Positions 20,089 through 29,931 of a DNA stretch of 64,000 nt are shown piece by piece. Under the pieces are notes generated by a model. The model did not search any database. It saw only the letters and a program-made list of their open reading frames with translations, and was not told the origin of the DNA. Numbering within the stretch: position 1 is the first letter of the stretch; every line of letters starts with the position of its first letter. This DNA comes from Ichthyophis bannanicus (Eukaryota; Chordata; Amphibia; Gymnophiona; Ichthyophiidae): positions 113,814,778 through 113,878,777 of the forward strand of contig CM066043.1 in the NCBI GenBank assembly GCA_033557465.1. Direction: 5' to 3'. The translations under genes were made by a program, and so were the position numbers.

Positions 20089-20250
20089 AGGAGGGAGAGC
20101 TGAAAAGGTGGGAAGGCATCTACGCAGGTGCAATGGGATGCTCCAAAAGGCTTTCCTATTGGATGCTGCGAAGCGTTCCCGCGCGGGCTCTGTCAGTATC
20201 GACGTCACCCATATGTGAAGACTACATTTCTGCTTGCTTTTGGAGATCTA
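20089..20250 (-). repeat. DIRS-A left inverted terminal repeat
   Basis: Complementary to 9,897-10,058. Shared words include 'caataggaaagcctt', 'gggctctgtcagta' (plus strand here) and 'catatgtgaagacta'. It is followed at 20,251 by DIRS-2 recombinase sequence, which marks the outer end. Confidence 0.8.
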
Positions 20251-20940
20251 CCTTCCTTGTTTTCCTTCCTAGCCCTAGTTCTTTGGGCTTTGATCCTGGA
20301 ACCCTTCAAGCCTCTAAAACAGGCTATGCTGAAAGATCTCACCCTCAAGGCGCCTTTCTAGTTGCAGTCTGCTCAGTGGCTTACATTTTGGAGTTGCAGG
20401 CTCTTTCTTGTTGGAATCTTTATTTGACATTCTCAGAGGGTCAGTTTCCATCCATTCAGTCCTTCCTTTTATTTCCATAGTAGTGTCTACGTTTCATGTC
20501 AACTAGGTGATTTCTCTTCTGGCCTTTTCCCTGGAGCAGCATATGAGGAAATACAGGGATCTGCGTTTGGTTGATGTATGAAGGTTGCTTCTCAGATACT
20601 TAAAGGTTGCCAACTCATTCTGCAGATCAGACAGATTTGTGCTTTATGCAGGGCTGCATAAAGGTGAAGCAGCTTCTAAAGCTGCCTTAGAGTGTTGGAT
20701 AAAAGAGGTGGTGGCCTCAGCTTATATTTTAAGAAATTGGCTGGTTCCAGGGGGATTGAAAGCTCACTTCACTTGGGCGCAAGCTTCGCCCTGGGTGGAG
20801 CAGAATTCTGTTGCTCCAATTGATATTTGTCTGGCAGTAATAAATAGGCTTCCCTCTCTGCTTTTGCCAAATATTACTTTTTGGATATCCATGCCAGGGC
20901 AGATAACACTTTTGCAGCAGAGATTTTAAAGGCAGCCGTG
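20251..20940 (+). pseudogene. DIRS-2 tyrosine recombinase, C-terminal part
   Basis: Frames give 'FKPLKQAMLKDLTLKAPF', 'LVAVCSVAYILELQALSC' (the usual TSARR box is lost: both Arg are replaced), 'GEAASKAALECWIKEVV', 'LKAHFTWAQASPWVEQN' (HxxR box now HFTW) and 'SVAPIDICLAVINRL'. This is the second half of the gene begun at 9,395-9,867. The catalytic residues are gone, so this family copy is old. Confidence 0.7.
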
Positions 20941-20959
20941 TCTTCTTTGTGCTTGGTGG

Positions 20960-21880
20960 AGTTATAGCTTTGGCAATTCCCTCTAGTATGGACTGGTCTA
21001 GCAGGATGGTCTGGAAGGTGAAGTTGTACTTATCTGATAATTTCCTTTCCTGGAGTCCTACTAGACCACTCCAGGACCCATCCTGCTGTGCTGTCTCTGC
21101 TGTTTAGTCTTCACAGATTATGATCTTTATGGCAGCATATGTAATTCTATTCTTTCATCCTTACTTCTGTGCTATTCCCAAGAAGGTTGTGTTTGGACAG
21201 GGGGCTTCTTTGAGTTGTTTATTGGCTTGGTCGTATGCTTGGTTGCTAATAGCGAAGTATGCTCCTAGCTGCACCAGCACAAGCAGGCCGGCCTGTCCAT
21301 TAGGCAAGCTAGGTGGCCGCCTAGGGCAGCAAATCTCTATGGGCGGCATTTGCACACATAGTCTGCTGCCCTCCCCCACATGCTGACCTGCACGGCGCTG
21401 CCACCTCCCACTGCTGCCTATTCCAGTGGCAGGGTGGGGACAACTCAACAGTGCAGGCCATGTGCTTTGGCACACATAGCCTTCCCTCTTCTGATGACTC
21501 CCCAATGTTATGTCTGAAGGGGAAGCGGCAGACCATGTGTGCCAAAGCACATGGCCTGCCGCCTAACTGAGCCACGCCCCCCCCTTGATCCCTCCACTGG
21601 AATCAGTGGCAGCAGGGGGGGGCAGTACCATGGTGCAGCGCACGCGGGGGGAGGGGGGTGGCACGGCGCGAGGATGGGTAACACAGCCAGGGTTTCTGCC
21701 TAGTCCGGCAGAAACCCAGGACGGCCCTGTACACAAGTACCAGTGACGATGTCAGTGGAAGCTTCAAGTTCTGTTTCTGTCTCCAGCCTCTGTTGGCATG
21801 GGGACATAACCCACTGGTATGGACTGGTCTAGCAGGATTCTAGGAAAGGAAATTATCAGGTAAGGTAAAATGTCACCACC
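20960..21880 (+). repeat. DIRS-2 complementary region and right inverted repeat
   Basis: Begins 'tatggactggtctagcagg' and 'cttatctgataatttcctt', and ends 'ctaggaaaggaaattatca'. The last words are the reverse complement of those near 21,025-21,045, so the stretch holds complementary inner and outer ends of a DIRS. The same right end occurs at 3,561-3,891. A hAT MITE interrupts it at 21,284-21,729. Confidence 0.65.
21284..21729. mobile_element. hAT-type miniature transposon (446 bp)
   Basis: Ends are 'caggccggcctgtcc' at the left and the complement of 'cagggccgtcctggg' at the right. The flanking 8-mers 'agcacaag' and 'tacacaag' match at 6 of 8 positions, consistent with a decayed hAT 8-bp duplication. 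The empty site is seen in the related copy near 3,805-3,820 ('caccagcacatgtacc'). It has no transposase. The interior is GC-rich, with a near-palindromic 'ggtttctgcctag' and 'ccggcagaaaccc' close to the right end. Confidence 0.75.
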
Positions 21881-21907
21881 TTCAGCATATTCTGAGAAAG
21901 AAGAATG

Positions 21908-23938
21908 ATTCTCCAGGACCAAGCAGGAAGTCAGTCCTCACACATGGGTGACGTCGGCGCCGACGGAGCCCTCGTGCGGAGCATTTCCCCAGCTTTCAAA
22001 GAAAGCCTTTGGGAATTGCAGCGCGCATGTGCGGTCCCCTTCCCGCCCAAGGGTGTCATCTTGCTCAGTCTTCTTTTTTCCGCGGAGCCCAACGGACGTA
22101 GTTCATTTTTCGCCAAGGAAAAAGTTGATTTCCCTATTTTTTGTACTTCTCCTTCGCTTTGACGCCGAATCCCTTTCCCGCCTGGGCCCGATACGCCGGT
22201 AGCGAGCCCACTCTCTCCTTTTTCGGTTTTTGTCCTTCGTGACTAGCGTTCGCGCCATTTTTTCTTTTTTGCACTGCCAGCCCTGTCTTTAGACCTTGCA
22301 GGGGCCCTTTTTCCCCCGATGGCTGCCAGCGGGTTTAAAAAGTGTGATCGGTTGTAAGAAACTTATGTCTTTTACTGACACACACGACTGCTGCCTCCGC
22401 TGCCTCGGACCCGATGATTTGTGGTCCGTGTGGCAAAATGTCCTCGAAGGCGTTGAGGAGTCGGCAGCACCAGAAGGATAGGATCTTCTCTGACTCCGCG
22501 TCCGGACGGGCCCGGACCTCGTCAGAGGCCTCGACATCTCGGGACTCTGGCCCCGAGCAGCGTCGAGGTTCCTCTGAGCGGGGGTCTCCTTCGCGGGAAC
22601 AGCGCAGAAAGAAGAAACCTGCGAGGGCGGTGTCAGTGGACGCTCCTGGTTCCTCGAGAGCCAGGTCGCATAGCCCCGATAGCCGTCCCGGGTCTTCGGA
22701 GTCGGAGAGGCCTGCCAAGCAACCTCGTCTCGAGATGGAGTCTCCTGGACACGTGAGTGCTGTAGTCCTCGTGGACTCTCCTCCAAGGGAGCCGACATCG
22801 GGCCCGACACCGTCGGGGCCCGAGTCAGGGGCTGCTGGGTCTCCTGAGCTCGGACTCAGGTTGACGGCCTTGGAGAGCAGCCTCGCTGCCTTCATGGAAC
22901 AGCAGCGGGCATTGATCGCCAGTCTCACCGGTACATCTGCCCCGACCACCGGGACATCAACGTCCAAGTCGACCCCGGAGGCCGAGCCGATCCTCGAGTC
23001 CATGCGGGCTCGAGTCGATCCTCGGCCACGGTCTCCCTCAGCCTACCGTTCAGGACCGAGGTCGTCGACACCGGTACCCTCGGCGTCAGGGCGGAGGGCA
23101 TCGGTGCCCGCCTGACCGGAGCCGCTCGACACCTCCTCCGAGGAGTCGGGCTGGGAGACGGAGGACGAAGAGTCACCCGACACCTATCGGACTCGGGTGG
23201 GTCCCATCGGACTCGCCGGAGTCCGAACCTCGGAGACGATCCCCACCGAAGGATACCCGGTTCTCGGACTTCGTGCGGGATATGGCCAAGGCCTTGGCCT
23301 TCCCCACGGCTCGAGGCTCTCCAGTATGACTCTCCCCCGAAGGAGGCCTTTACTGTACCGGTTCCTCCGATGCTGGAGTGGCTGCTCTTCCACATGTGGG
23401 AGACCCCGGCCTCAACGCCGGTGTGTTAAGCAAGCGGGTCGATTCCATCTATCGAGTCCGCAAGAGCCCTGGGTTCCAAAAGGCACAATTACCGCACCAC
23501 TCCATGGTTGTGGAATCGGCCATGCATCGACTGAAAAGTCAGAAGATGCACTCCTCGGTGCCTCCCGACTGGGAGGCCCGGAACCTGGATGCCCTCGGTA
23601 AGAAGTGCTTCCAGGGCTCTATGCTTGCTTGCCGTGTCCAGACATACCAGCTCTACATGGGCATGTATCTCCGAGACCTGGTAAAGGAGATTGCCGGGTT
23701 CTCTGCTGGTCTCTCAGAGGAACCTTTGCAGAGGTTCCAGGCCTTGTCCACCAGTATTCGAGAGTGCTCGAAGTTTATCTCTCGAGCAGCCTACGATGGC
23801 TTCGAGGCTTCGGCCCGAGTAGCCGGGGCCGGCATCGGTGCCCGCCGACAGGCTTGGCTACAGTCATCCGACCTCAAGCCATGGGTACAGGACAAGTTGG
23901 TCGATGTCCCCTGCCGAGGTGGAAACCTCTTTGGCAAG
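21908..23938 (+). mobile_element. DIRS-C, 5' part only
   Basis: Starts 'attctccaggaccaagcag' with a left inverted repeat like that of DIRS-B (about 21,908-22,065, ending 'gtcatcttgctcagtc'). A leader (22,066-22,319) and a gag gene follow. The element is cut at 23,938, where PLE sequence begins inside the last gag codons. RT, RNase H, recombinase and the right repeat are not seen in the window. Confidence 0.75.
22320..23938 (+). pseudogene. DIRS-C gag-like protein, truncated by the PLE array
   Basis: A likely start ATG at 22,320 opens 'MAASGFKKC'. A frame change leads to 'LMSFTDTHDCCLRCLGPDD', the same Cys/His cluster as in DIRS-A. From 22,414 a Ser/Pro/Arg-rich region runs to 23,115. After further frame changes comes the conserved C-terminal part (23,378 on): 'SIYRVRKSPGFQKAQLPHHS', 'MVVESAMHRLKSQKM', 'YQLYMGMYLRDLVKEI', 'RRQAWLQSSDLKPWVQDKL' and 'VDVPCRGGNLFG'. 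The frame then enters PLE sequence. DIRS gag normally continues a little past LFG, so the PLE removed the end. Confidence 0.75.
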
Positions 23939-24046
23939 AAAAACACAAGAAGGAGCAGAGTGTCTTGCGCTACCAGCTAGGAAACACAAAGGAGCAAGAT
24001 ACGAAGGTGTGGATGTTGGTAGAGCCTTTAATGGTGATGGTCAGAG

Positions 24047-24087
24047 ACCCCGACGCGTTTCGGCGTGGGACGCCTTCTTCAGGGGGT
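24047..24087 (-). ncRNA. Hammerhead-ribozyme-like motif, copy 1
   Basis: Read on the minus strand: stem I ACCCC, core CUGAAGA (fits CUGANGA), one extra A, stem II GGCG-UCCCA-CGCC, core GAAA, minimal stem III/loop CGCG, then UC, and stem I partner GGGGU. Cleavage would follow the C of UC, at plus 24,052/24,051. Such minimal type I hammerheads are known from PLE terminal repeats. The bulged A next to stem II and the very short stem III suggest weak activity as a monomer, or activity as a dimer. The fold is read from the sequence; activity is not shown. Confidence 0.7.
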
Positions 24088-26032
24088 ACAAAGCTTAAAA
24101 ACAGGGGAATAGCACATATTGTTAAATTAAAAATATACATAATTAGTGAAATGAATAATACAACAAACAATACATGGAAAACATAAACAATTAGATTAAT
24201 ACCATATATACATTAAAAAATAATAACAAGTAAATCATTGCAATTGCCAAAGTGATTACCCTTATAACTGTGTAAACTGATATAGAGCAGTGTACATTAA
24301 CTATGAGTCTTTTTAAAATAGTTATGGGGATCACACAAATATACATTAAAAACTCTCTAAAAGATTATTAGGGAGACGCAGGACATGAGGATTGAAACCA
24401 AAGGATCAGGCAGACCAATAGATAATAATTGGTGTATGTAATAAACATGTGTTGAAAATGAAAATGAACAATAATAATAATAATAAATGCATAAAAGGGA
24501 TGATACTGTGTTAAAAAATACAAAATGATGATAAACCAACTGAACATGTAAAAGTGTAAAAATTGGTAAAATGGTAAAATACCAAATATTGAATTGAGTC
24601 TATAGCAAATAGATATTAAACTACAAATTACTGCTGTTAAAGCATAATAGTACTTGCAGAGAAAAGGAGGGATGAAGATAATATAATAATGATAATATAA
24701 AAAATAAAAATATAAAAATATATATATAAGCGGACGAAAAGTGATGATAATAATAATGGTGATAGTGCATAGATAAAAAACTATCCCTTTGAGCATTCAA
24801 AGGATATTATTGATCCTTATAGTGTAATTAGGATGTTAGAATACTCAATAGGACCACTAACCTGAGTCGATTTATTAGTTTGTTTGCATCATGTTCAAGA
24901 ATTGTTCAATGAACTGTTGATTGAAATATGAACCATTGGCAAAAACCAAGAAACAAACGGGGAAAAAAGAGATAAGACTAATTAGGCTATGAAAGATATT
25001 CATGTATATGTCATGTGAATCTATGTAAAATTGTGTTCATGGAAACATATGATGTATATTAAATACATAATTATCATGAGGTAGTATGAAAAAACAATTG
25101 AGATTGATCTATTCTTGTGATGCTCTTGACTGTTGCAATGCCCTTTACTTAAAATTGATGGTACTAAGGGACAGTGTAAACGAAAATGGTAGGAACTGAA
25201 AATTATCTGTTGGACCTTTAGTTAATTCATCTTTATCTAGATGTGTGATATATTGCTATGGAAAAATGCAGTGGAAATTACTGTGCCTTACATAACGTTG
25301 TAAGGAGGACCAGTTGGATAAATAGCCAAGAAATTCCCTTGTCTAATAGGGACCGTCACCTTATTGAACAGTAAAACCATACTGGACAATCAACTTGAAG
25401 CGATGACTATTTAAAACAGCATATAAATATGTAAAATTGAATCGATGATGGTGTTAATATATGCACCACTTATATTAATCTCCCTATAGTGCTTGTAAAC
25501 ATGAAATGTAGAAGGTAATCATAATGTTTAAAATCAATTAACTACTCGTAAAAAACGGGAGACTTGTGGGGAGGAATGGCACATGATGACTAGTATTAGC
25601 AATTAGCAATACTTATTTTGAGTCTACACCGGCAGGACGCCGTAACGATAGATGTTGAAAACAGTACTTTATAACGTGATAAACCTGAACTTATTGTAAA
25701 ACCGTTTAAAAGGATCATGGTGCTGTGGAGTTATAATACATAAAAATTATGTTATATGATTATAAATGAATGAAATACATGTAAACTGACCCAGACTCAA
25801 AAGGTGCGTTGATCGTGTCGTCTTAATGTAGGGCAAGAGGAGCCGCTATTCTAATCGTAGAGGAAAAAAACAGATTGTGTTATATTTAAAATAAACTGTT
25901 TATGAGACTGAAACTACACTTAATAAAGGCGGGAAATTACCCGACAGTACTAGTTAAAAATGAGAATATTAATGACTTGAAAACATTTAATGTGAAAAAG
26001 TAAAAAGGTAAAACCGGCAGTACTCATTAAGA

Positions 26033-26260
26033 CTACAGGAGTCCTGTGTAATCGCTATGTAAGAATAACACCGCTGTACTAAGCTTAAAACCAAGGCACG
26101 ATCCAGAACTGACGATAATATAAAACATCCGCCGATGATATTGTACCATAAGGTTGTAAACAGAAGCCAGACAACATACCTGAAAAAATGAATTTCCTGC
26201 CGCCAGCAGTAGAGGAGAGCTTTGAAGAGCGCTTGTGAGAAGCCAGATTTTAAACGTCAA
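26033..26260 (-). CDS. Short 75-codon open frame in the PLE 3' region, present in all copies
   Basis: A hydrophobic 75-residue frame starting 'MTFKIWLLTSALQSSPLLL' lies 330 bp beyond the endonuclease stop. The same 228-bp frame is open in copies 2 (31,876-32,103), 3 (37,729-37,956) and 4 (43,578-43,805), with a few substitutions and no indel. I do not recognise it. It overlaps a possible splice donor (CAG/GTATGT, about 26,182-26,174) and begins next to an E2F-like motif, so it may be leader sequence of the next unit instead of a gene. Low confidence as a protein. Confidence 0.25.
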   Translation of the reverse strand: MTFKIWLLTSALQSSPLLLAAGNSFFQVCCLASVYNLMVQYHRRMFYIIVSSGSCLGFKLSTAVLFLHSDYTGLL

Positions 26261-26261
26261 A

Positions 26262-26273
26262 TTCCCGCCAAAA
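26262..26273 (-). promoter_or_regulatory. E2F-like motif TTTTGGCGGGAA in PLE
   Basis: The minus-strand text TTTTGGCGGGAA matches the E2F consensus, inside a small hairpin (CCCG...CGGG, about 26,264-26,278). It recurs in copies 2-4 and in the inverted copy near 62,604-62,616. Position upstream of the next unit suggests, as inference only, a promoter for that unit. Confidence 0.3.
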
Positions 26274-26591
26274 TCGGGAGAGGTTACTAAGTGGGGAGGA
26301 GCTTATTTGACAGGACTCATCAACCGAAATTTAAAGTTCCATATGAAGTTCTGTGTTTTAAGATTAACTACCATGCCAGAAAATATCATAAAAACGATGC
26401 TGATGCAAGATATTGTTCATGCTTGCCAACCAATTTATATGATAAGCTTCCTTGGTGAACACTGCTATATTTATAAACAGTGATATTTAAGATGTGGTGA
26501 ATAATGTCCGAATAGTGAATAAAGCTATCAAAAATATGAGTGGCTTGCTGATAAGCATAAATATGGTCACTGGATAGATAAATTAAAGTAT

Positions 26592-27542
26592 CTATAGAAA
26601 CACAGAGAGGTCTACCTCTTGATTAAGTCCGTTAGGTTCCAGACTGTTGAACTCATAAATGAACCTTTGTTCAAGTTTTAAAAGGGCCTTGTTGATGTCT
26701 CCACCTCTCCAATGTAGTGTAACTTTTTTCAGGACCAAGAACTTTAAATCGCTAATTTTGTGACCTGTTGTGACCCAGTGTGTTACCAGAGGTTTATCTA
26801 CAATTTTTCTTGAAATACTGCTCCTATGCTCAATAATGCGCGTGCGCACTTCTCTCGTAGTCTTACCGATATATACCAAATTACAGGGACATAACACCAG
26901 ATATATAACATTGGACGTTTTACAATTTGTGTAGTTGTGTAAATATACTTTATGTAATGTTGTGGGATGAATAAAGCTGTTTTTGACTGTAATGGTGTGA
27001 AGGCAAACTGAACAGTTTCCGCAACTGAAGTGACCTTTAATCTTAGGTGGAGGGTTGCACCTTGTGAGAGCTGACGTGACTAATAAATTGGAAAGATTGG
27101 GATTCCTTTTATACGCTATCATTAAGCGTTTAGTAGAAAATTGTGGTAAAGAGGTGAGTAAATGCCATTCTTCTCTTAGAATATTGATGATTGGTTTAGA
27201 AAGTTGAGTATATGTAAGAGCACAAACAATCTTGTCTGCTTTTTTTTGTCGATCTTTCTTTTGCAATAGAGTAGAGCGTTCTGTCATGCATGCTCTAACA
27301 TATGCTTTTTTGATACATTTAGAAGAATAGCCTCTGTCTTTAAATCTATTATGCATCCTGACTGCTTGTTGTTCGAAATCTGCATCTGATGTGCATAGTC
27401 TTTTGATCCGAAGGAATTGGCTGATTGGTAGATTGTGTTTAAGTGAGGGGTTATGGTAACTATCAAATTTCAATAAAGTGTTACGGTCTGTTGGTTTTTG
27501 GAAAAGATCTGTAGAAAATCCATTAGTATCTTTTTTAATCAT
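26592..27542 (-). pseudogene. PLE linker and GIY-YIG endonuclease, copy 1
   Basis: The frame is open for 316 codons. It starts at the RT C-terminus ('STDLFQKPTDRNTLL'), passes a basic region ('LLQKKDRQKKADKIVC'), and enters a Cys-rich linker 'GHFSCGNCSVCLHTI' (about residues 173-187). The endonuclease follows: 'VIYLVLCPCNLVYIGKTTRE' (GIY replaced by VIY, then YIG), 'RTRIIEHRSSI' (catalytic Arg and the EHR box) and 'LLKLEQRFIYEFNSLEPNGL' (Glu). It ends at TGA or TAA after 'VDLSVFL'. This nuclease nicks target DNA for priming. Only a one-base T loss near 27,558 separates it from RT; copy 2 keeps that joint open. Confidence 0.85.
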
Positions 27543-27547
27543 GATGT

Positions 27548-28442
27548 CTAAATATGAGATTTATCTGCACTGAAATGCCCCTCAAACTGTAAGTTAGGGT
27601 CCAAATTATTTAACCATGCGAAAAAATGTTGTAATAGTTGTTCTGTGCCTTCCCAGATGATAAGGATGTCATCAATGTACCGCTTCCATAGTTTGATATT
27701 AGATTGATATGGATGTCGTGTCATGAATTGTTTCTCAAATTGAGCAACGTACAAGTTGGCAACGTCTGGTGCCATGGATGACCCCATGGCAACTCCTTTT
27801 ATTTGTTTATAATAAATACCCCTAAAGTTGAAATAATTCTCAGTCATAGCCAATGTGGCTAATTGTGTGAGAAAAAAGGTTGGGATACGGATGGGTTTAG
27901 GCCTTAAAAGGAGAGTGTCAGTTAACACTTCTAAAGCTGCTTGTTGTGGTATATTCGTATATAACGAATTAATGTCTAATGTGACCAGCAGAAGATCATT
28001 GTTATATCCTTCAAAATCTTGCAAGATATTGATGATATGTGTGGAGTCGTGTACGTATGACGGAATAATTGGAACGAAAGGTCTTAATAATACGTCTAAA
28101 AACTTGGAAAGAGGTTCAAGCAGAGAACCTATGGCGGACACTATTGGTCGTCCTGGCGGATTAACGAGTGTTTTATGAATTTTTGGTACCATATATATTG
28201 TTGGTATGACCGGATGAGAAACTTTAAGGAAATTGATCTCATGAGTAGTGAGATAACCAGCTTCTTTGCCAATATAGAGTAAGGTGTCAATTTTCTGCTG
28301 TATGACTGATGTTGGATCATCAAAGATTTTCTCATAGAATGCTGTATTGTTTAATTGGCGCATTGTTTCTTTAATATAGTTGTCTCTATCTTGAACAACT
28401 ATTGCTCCGCCTTTGTCGGCCGGTTTTATAATAATATTATTA
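27548..28442 (-). pseudogene. PLE reverse transcriptase, copy 1
   Basis: In minus-strand order: 'IIIKPADKGGAIVVQDRDNY' (start of RT), '[20 protein letters not shown]' and '[18 protein letters not shown]', '[17 protein letters not shown]' (first catalytic Asp), 'IKGVAMGSSMAPDVANLY' and 'WKRYIDDILIIWEG' (YIDD at plus 27,668-27,679). These are the landmarks of PLE RT, the family closest to telomerase RT. All catalytic residues are present. The frame is open from about 28,440 to 27,548. The following endonuclease is shifted by one base. Confidence 0.9.
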
Positions 28443-28457
28443 TTGGACTGTAGGTTT

Positions 28458-29362
28458 TCAAGGCCATTTATGTGGACCTGTCAAATTGTAGTAATTATGA
28501 GTGCGTTTCTGTTGATATAATTTAGCTACCTTAGACATGACTATATGTTCATATGCAGTGATTATGGCATTGTTATTGGGAGGGACCCATGTGGACGGGT
28601 TTTTGACTATTGATGGGTCAGCCACGTCATGTTTGGACCCTCTAAAGAAATCTGTTATTCTAATCTTTCTAAAAAATTTGTATAACTCTACACATGTAGT
28701 GAACTTGTCATGCTGCTTAGTGGGAACATAGGACAATCCTTTCTCTAATACTTGTATTTCATTGTCCGTAAGTTGATAACTAGATAGATTGACAACATTA
28801 CTCACAGGTCCCAATCCAGCTGTCTCTTGGCTGCAAGTTCCCGTGAATGGCCTTTCTCTGGGGCCATTCCATGTGTCAATGGAGGTTCTCTGGGTCTGGC
28901 CTGCCAATTGTTTGGTGACCTGTGAAATGTGTCTCTTCCACCTCCTTTCCAAAGGGTCTCCTTGTGAAAATCCTTCTTGGGACTGCGTGGTTGCCTAGAG
29001 GGATGTGAAGGAACTGACGAAAATAAGGACCCAGAGGGGTCTAACCGATCGTTTGTGTGATGGCGTGACCTTTTGTGTAATCTTGCTTCTTCCTGTAGTG
29101 GAGATGGAGATCTAGATTGGGGTCTGTTATACTTTTTCTGATGGTATCTATTTTTAGAATGTGGTCTAGGGGACCTAACCGGTCTTTTATTGGAAAAGCT
29201 TCTGTGTCTATCTTTTTGTTCTGTTTTGTTGTATGTCCAATAGTAGACCATATTGAGTTTGTAATCTTCTTCATCCCTTTTATACTTTTTGATTTTTTTA
29301 TTCTTGGTTGCCTGTTTAAACTCCAAAACTATTCTTATCAAAATCTTTTCTTTCTTTATCAT
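28458..29362 (-). pseudogene. PLE N-terminal basic and conserved regions, copy 1
   Basis: Two overlapping frames. The frame 29,362-28,802 is strongly basic and Arg/Ser/His-rich ('RSPRPHSKNRYHQKKYNRPQ', 'RSRSPSPLQEEARLHKRSRH' type text). The frame 28,952-28,458 holds 'VVNLSSYQLTDNEIQVLEKG', 'CVELYKFFRKIRITDFF' and 'WVPPNNNAIITAYEHIV', the conserved region before RT in PLEs. The joints at about 28,960 and 28,450 are one-base changes that differ between copies. The basic part may bind RNA. Confidence 0.7.
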
Positions 29363-29765
29363 AATGCTTATCTTGTTTTTTCAGTTGTTCTATTTTGGAG
29401 TCTATTTTGGGTTTAAGGGCCTCAGTCCTGCGTCTGGAGGTATTAATCAACAAGATCATAAGATCTAATGAGCATTTATTGAGTATTTTTACCCAATCTG
29501 TCATAAAACTACTGTCATCCCTGAACATGCCAGGGGCTTTCTGGATCCTCAATCCCCTTGGGATGATCTTTTTTCGACAGTACTCAAGAAGGGAGGCCGC
29601 GTGTAGGTCCTCCCTAATGTATTTTTTCATCATCCAGATGAGTTCTCTCCATTCTTCATCTATGTCCGGTGAAGATTCTTCTTGTGTGAAGAATGGATCC
29701 TCAGGTAGCATAGATTTCAAATCATCTTCTTTGTAGCTGAGGATCTCTTTCCAAGGAGAGAACAT
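29316..29765 (-). pseudogene. PLE polyprotein start, copy 1
   Basis: The ATG at 29,765 opens 'MFSPWKEILSYKEDDLKSML', an acidic, helical N-terminal segment with 'LIWMMKKYIREDLHAAS' and 'RIQKAPGMFRDDSSFM', then a charged stretch ('KIEQLKKQDKHYDKERKDF'). I chose this ATG because a near-cognate start upstream would lie in the junction repeat. A one-base insertion near 29,325 breaks the frame here; in copy 3 the equivalent frame continues into the basic region. Function is unknown. Confidence 0.6.
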
Positions 29766-29890
29766 GGCTCCTGGAAACCAGGAAAAACACAAGAAGGAGC
29801 AGAGTGTCTTGCGCTACCAGCTAGGAAACACAAAGGAGCAAGATACGAAGGTGTGGATGTTGGTAGAGCCTTTAATGGTGATGGTCAGAG

Positions 29891-29931
29891 ACCCCGACGC
29901 GTTTCGGCGTGGGACGCCTTCTTCAGGGGGT
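29891..29931 (-). ncRNA. Hammerhead-ribozyme-like motif, copy 2
   Basis: Identical in all 41 nt to the copy 1 motif. Predicted cleavage is at plus 29,896/29,895. The distance from this site to the copy 1 site is 5,844 nt, the length of a unit RNA released by two cuts. Confidence 0.7.

Larger units (their letters stand above)
9868..20250 (-). mobile_element. DIRS-A retrotransposon with four later insertions
   Basis: A DIRS-type tyrosine-recombinase retrotransposon read on the minus strand. The inverted repeats at 20,089-20,250 and 9,897-10,058 match. The right repeat extends about 30 nt further outward ('ttattcacctgtaacagg'), the asymmetry known for DIRS. Gag, RT, RNase H and recombinase follow in order from right to left. 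It was interrupted by DIRS-B (10,142-12,389), an ORF1-only L1 (13,822-15,376), a SINE (about 17,520-17,793) and a LINE tail (about 19,225-19,665). All its genes are degraded. It lies inside the DIRS-2 recombinase gene. Confidence 0.8.
23939..29782 (-). mobile_element. Penelope-like element, array copy 1 (5,844 bp)
   Basis: First unit of a head-to-tail array, sense on the minus strand. On the plus strand each unit starts with 'aaaaacacaagaaggagca'. From right to left the unit holds the polyprotein (29,765-26,592), then about 2.5 kb of AT-rich 3' sequence without a credible long gene (26,590-24,090), then the hammerhead core (24,087-24,047). A further 113 nt repeat the start of the next unit. 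Its left end abuts DIRS-C gag at 23,938/23,939. (AAT)n runs occur near 24,470 and 24,690. Confidence 0.9.

Noticed and set aside
22335..23003. Long minus-strand frames opposite DIRS-C gag
   Set aside because: They are antisense shadows of a GC-rich Ser/Pro/Arg-coding region with known gag motifs on the plus strand.
26311..26328. Second hammerhead-like text (TTGATGAGTCC on the minus strand)
   Set aside because: It resembles CUGAUGAG but no GAAA box or matching stem follows at a usable distance.
27855..28178. Plus-strand 107-codon frame in PLE, repeated in other copies
   Set aside because: It lies antisense to the RT palm and is repeated only because the whole unit is repeated.
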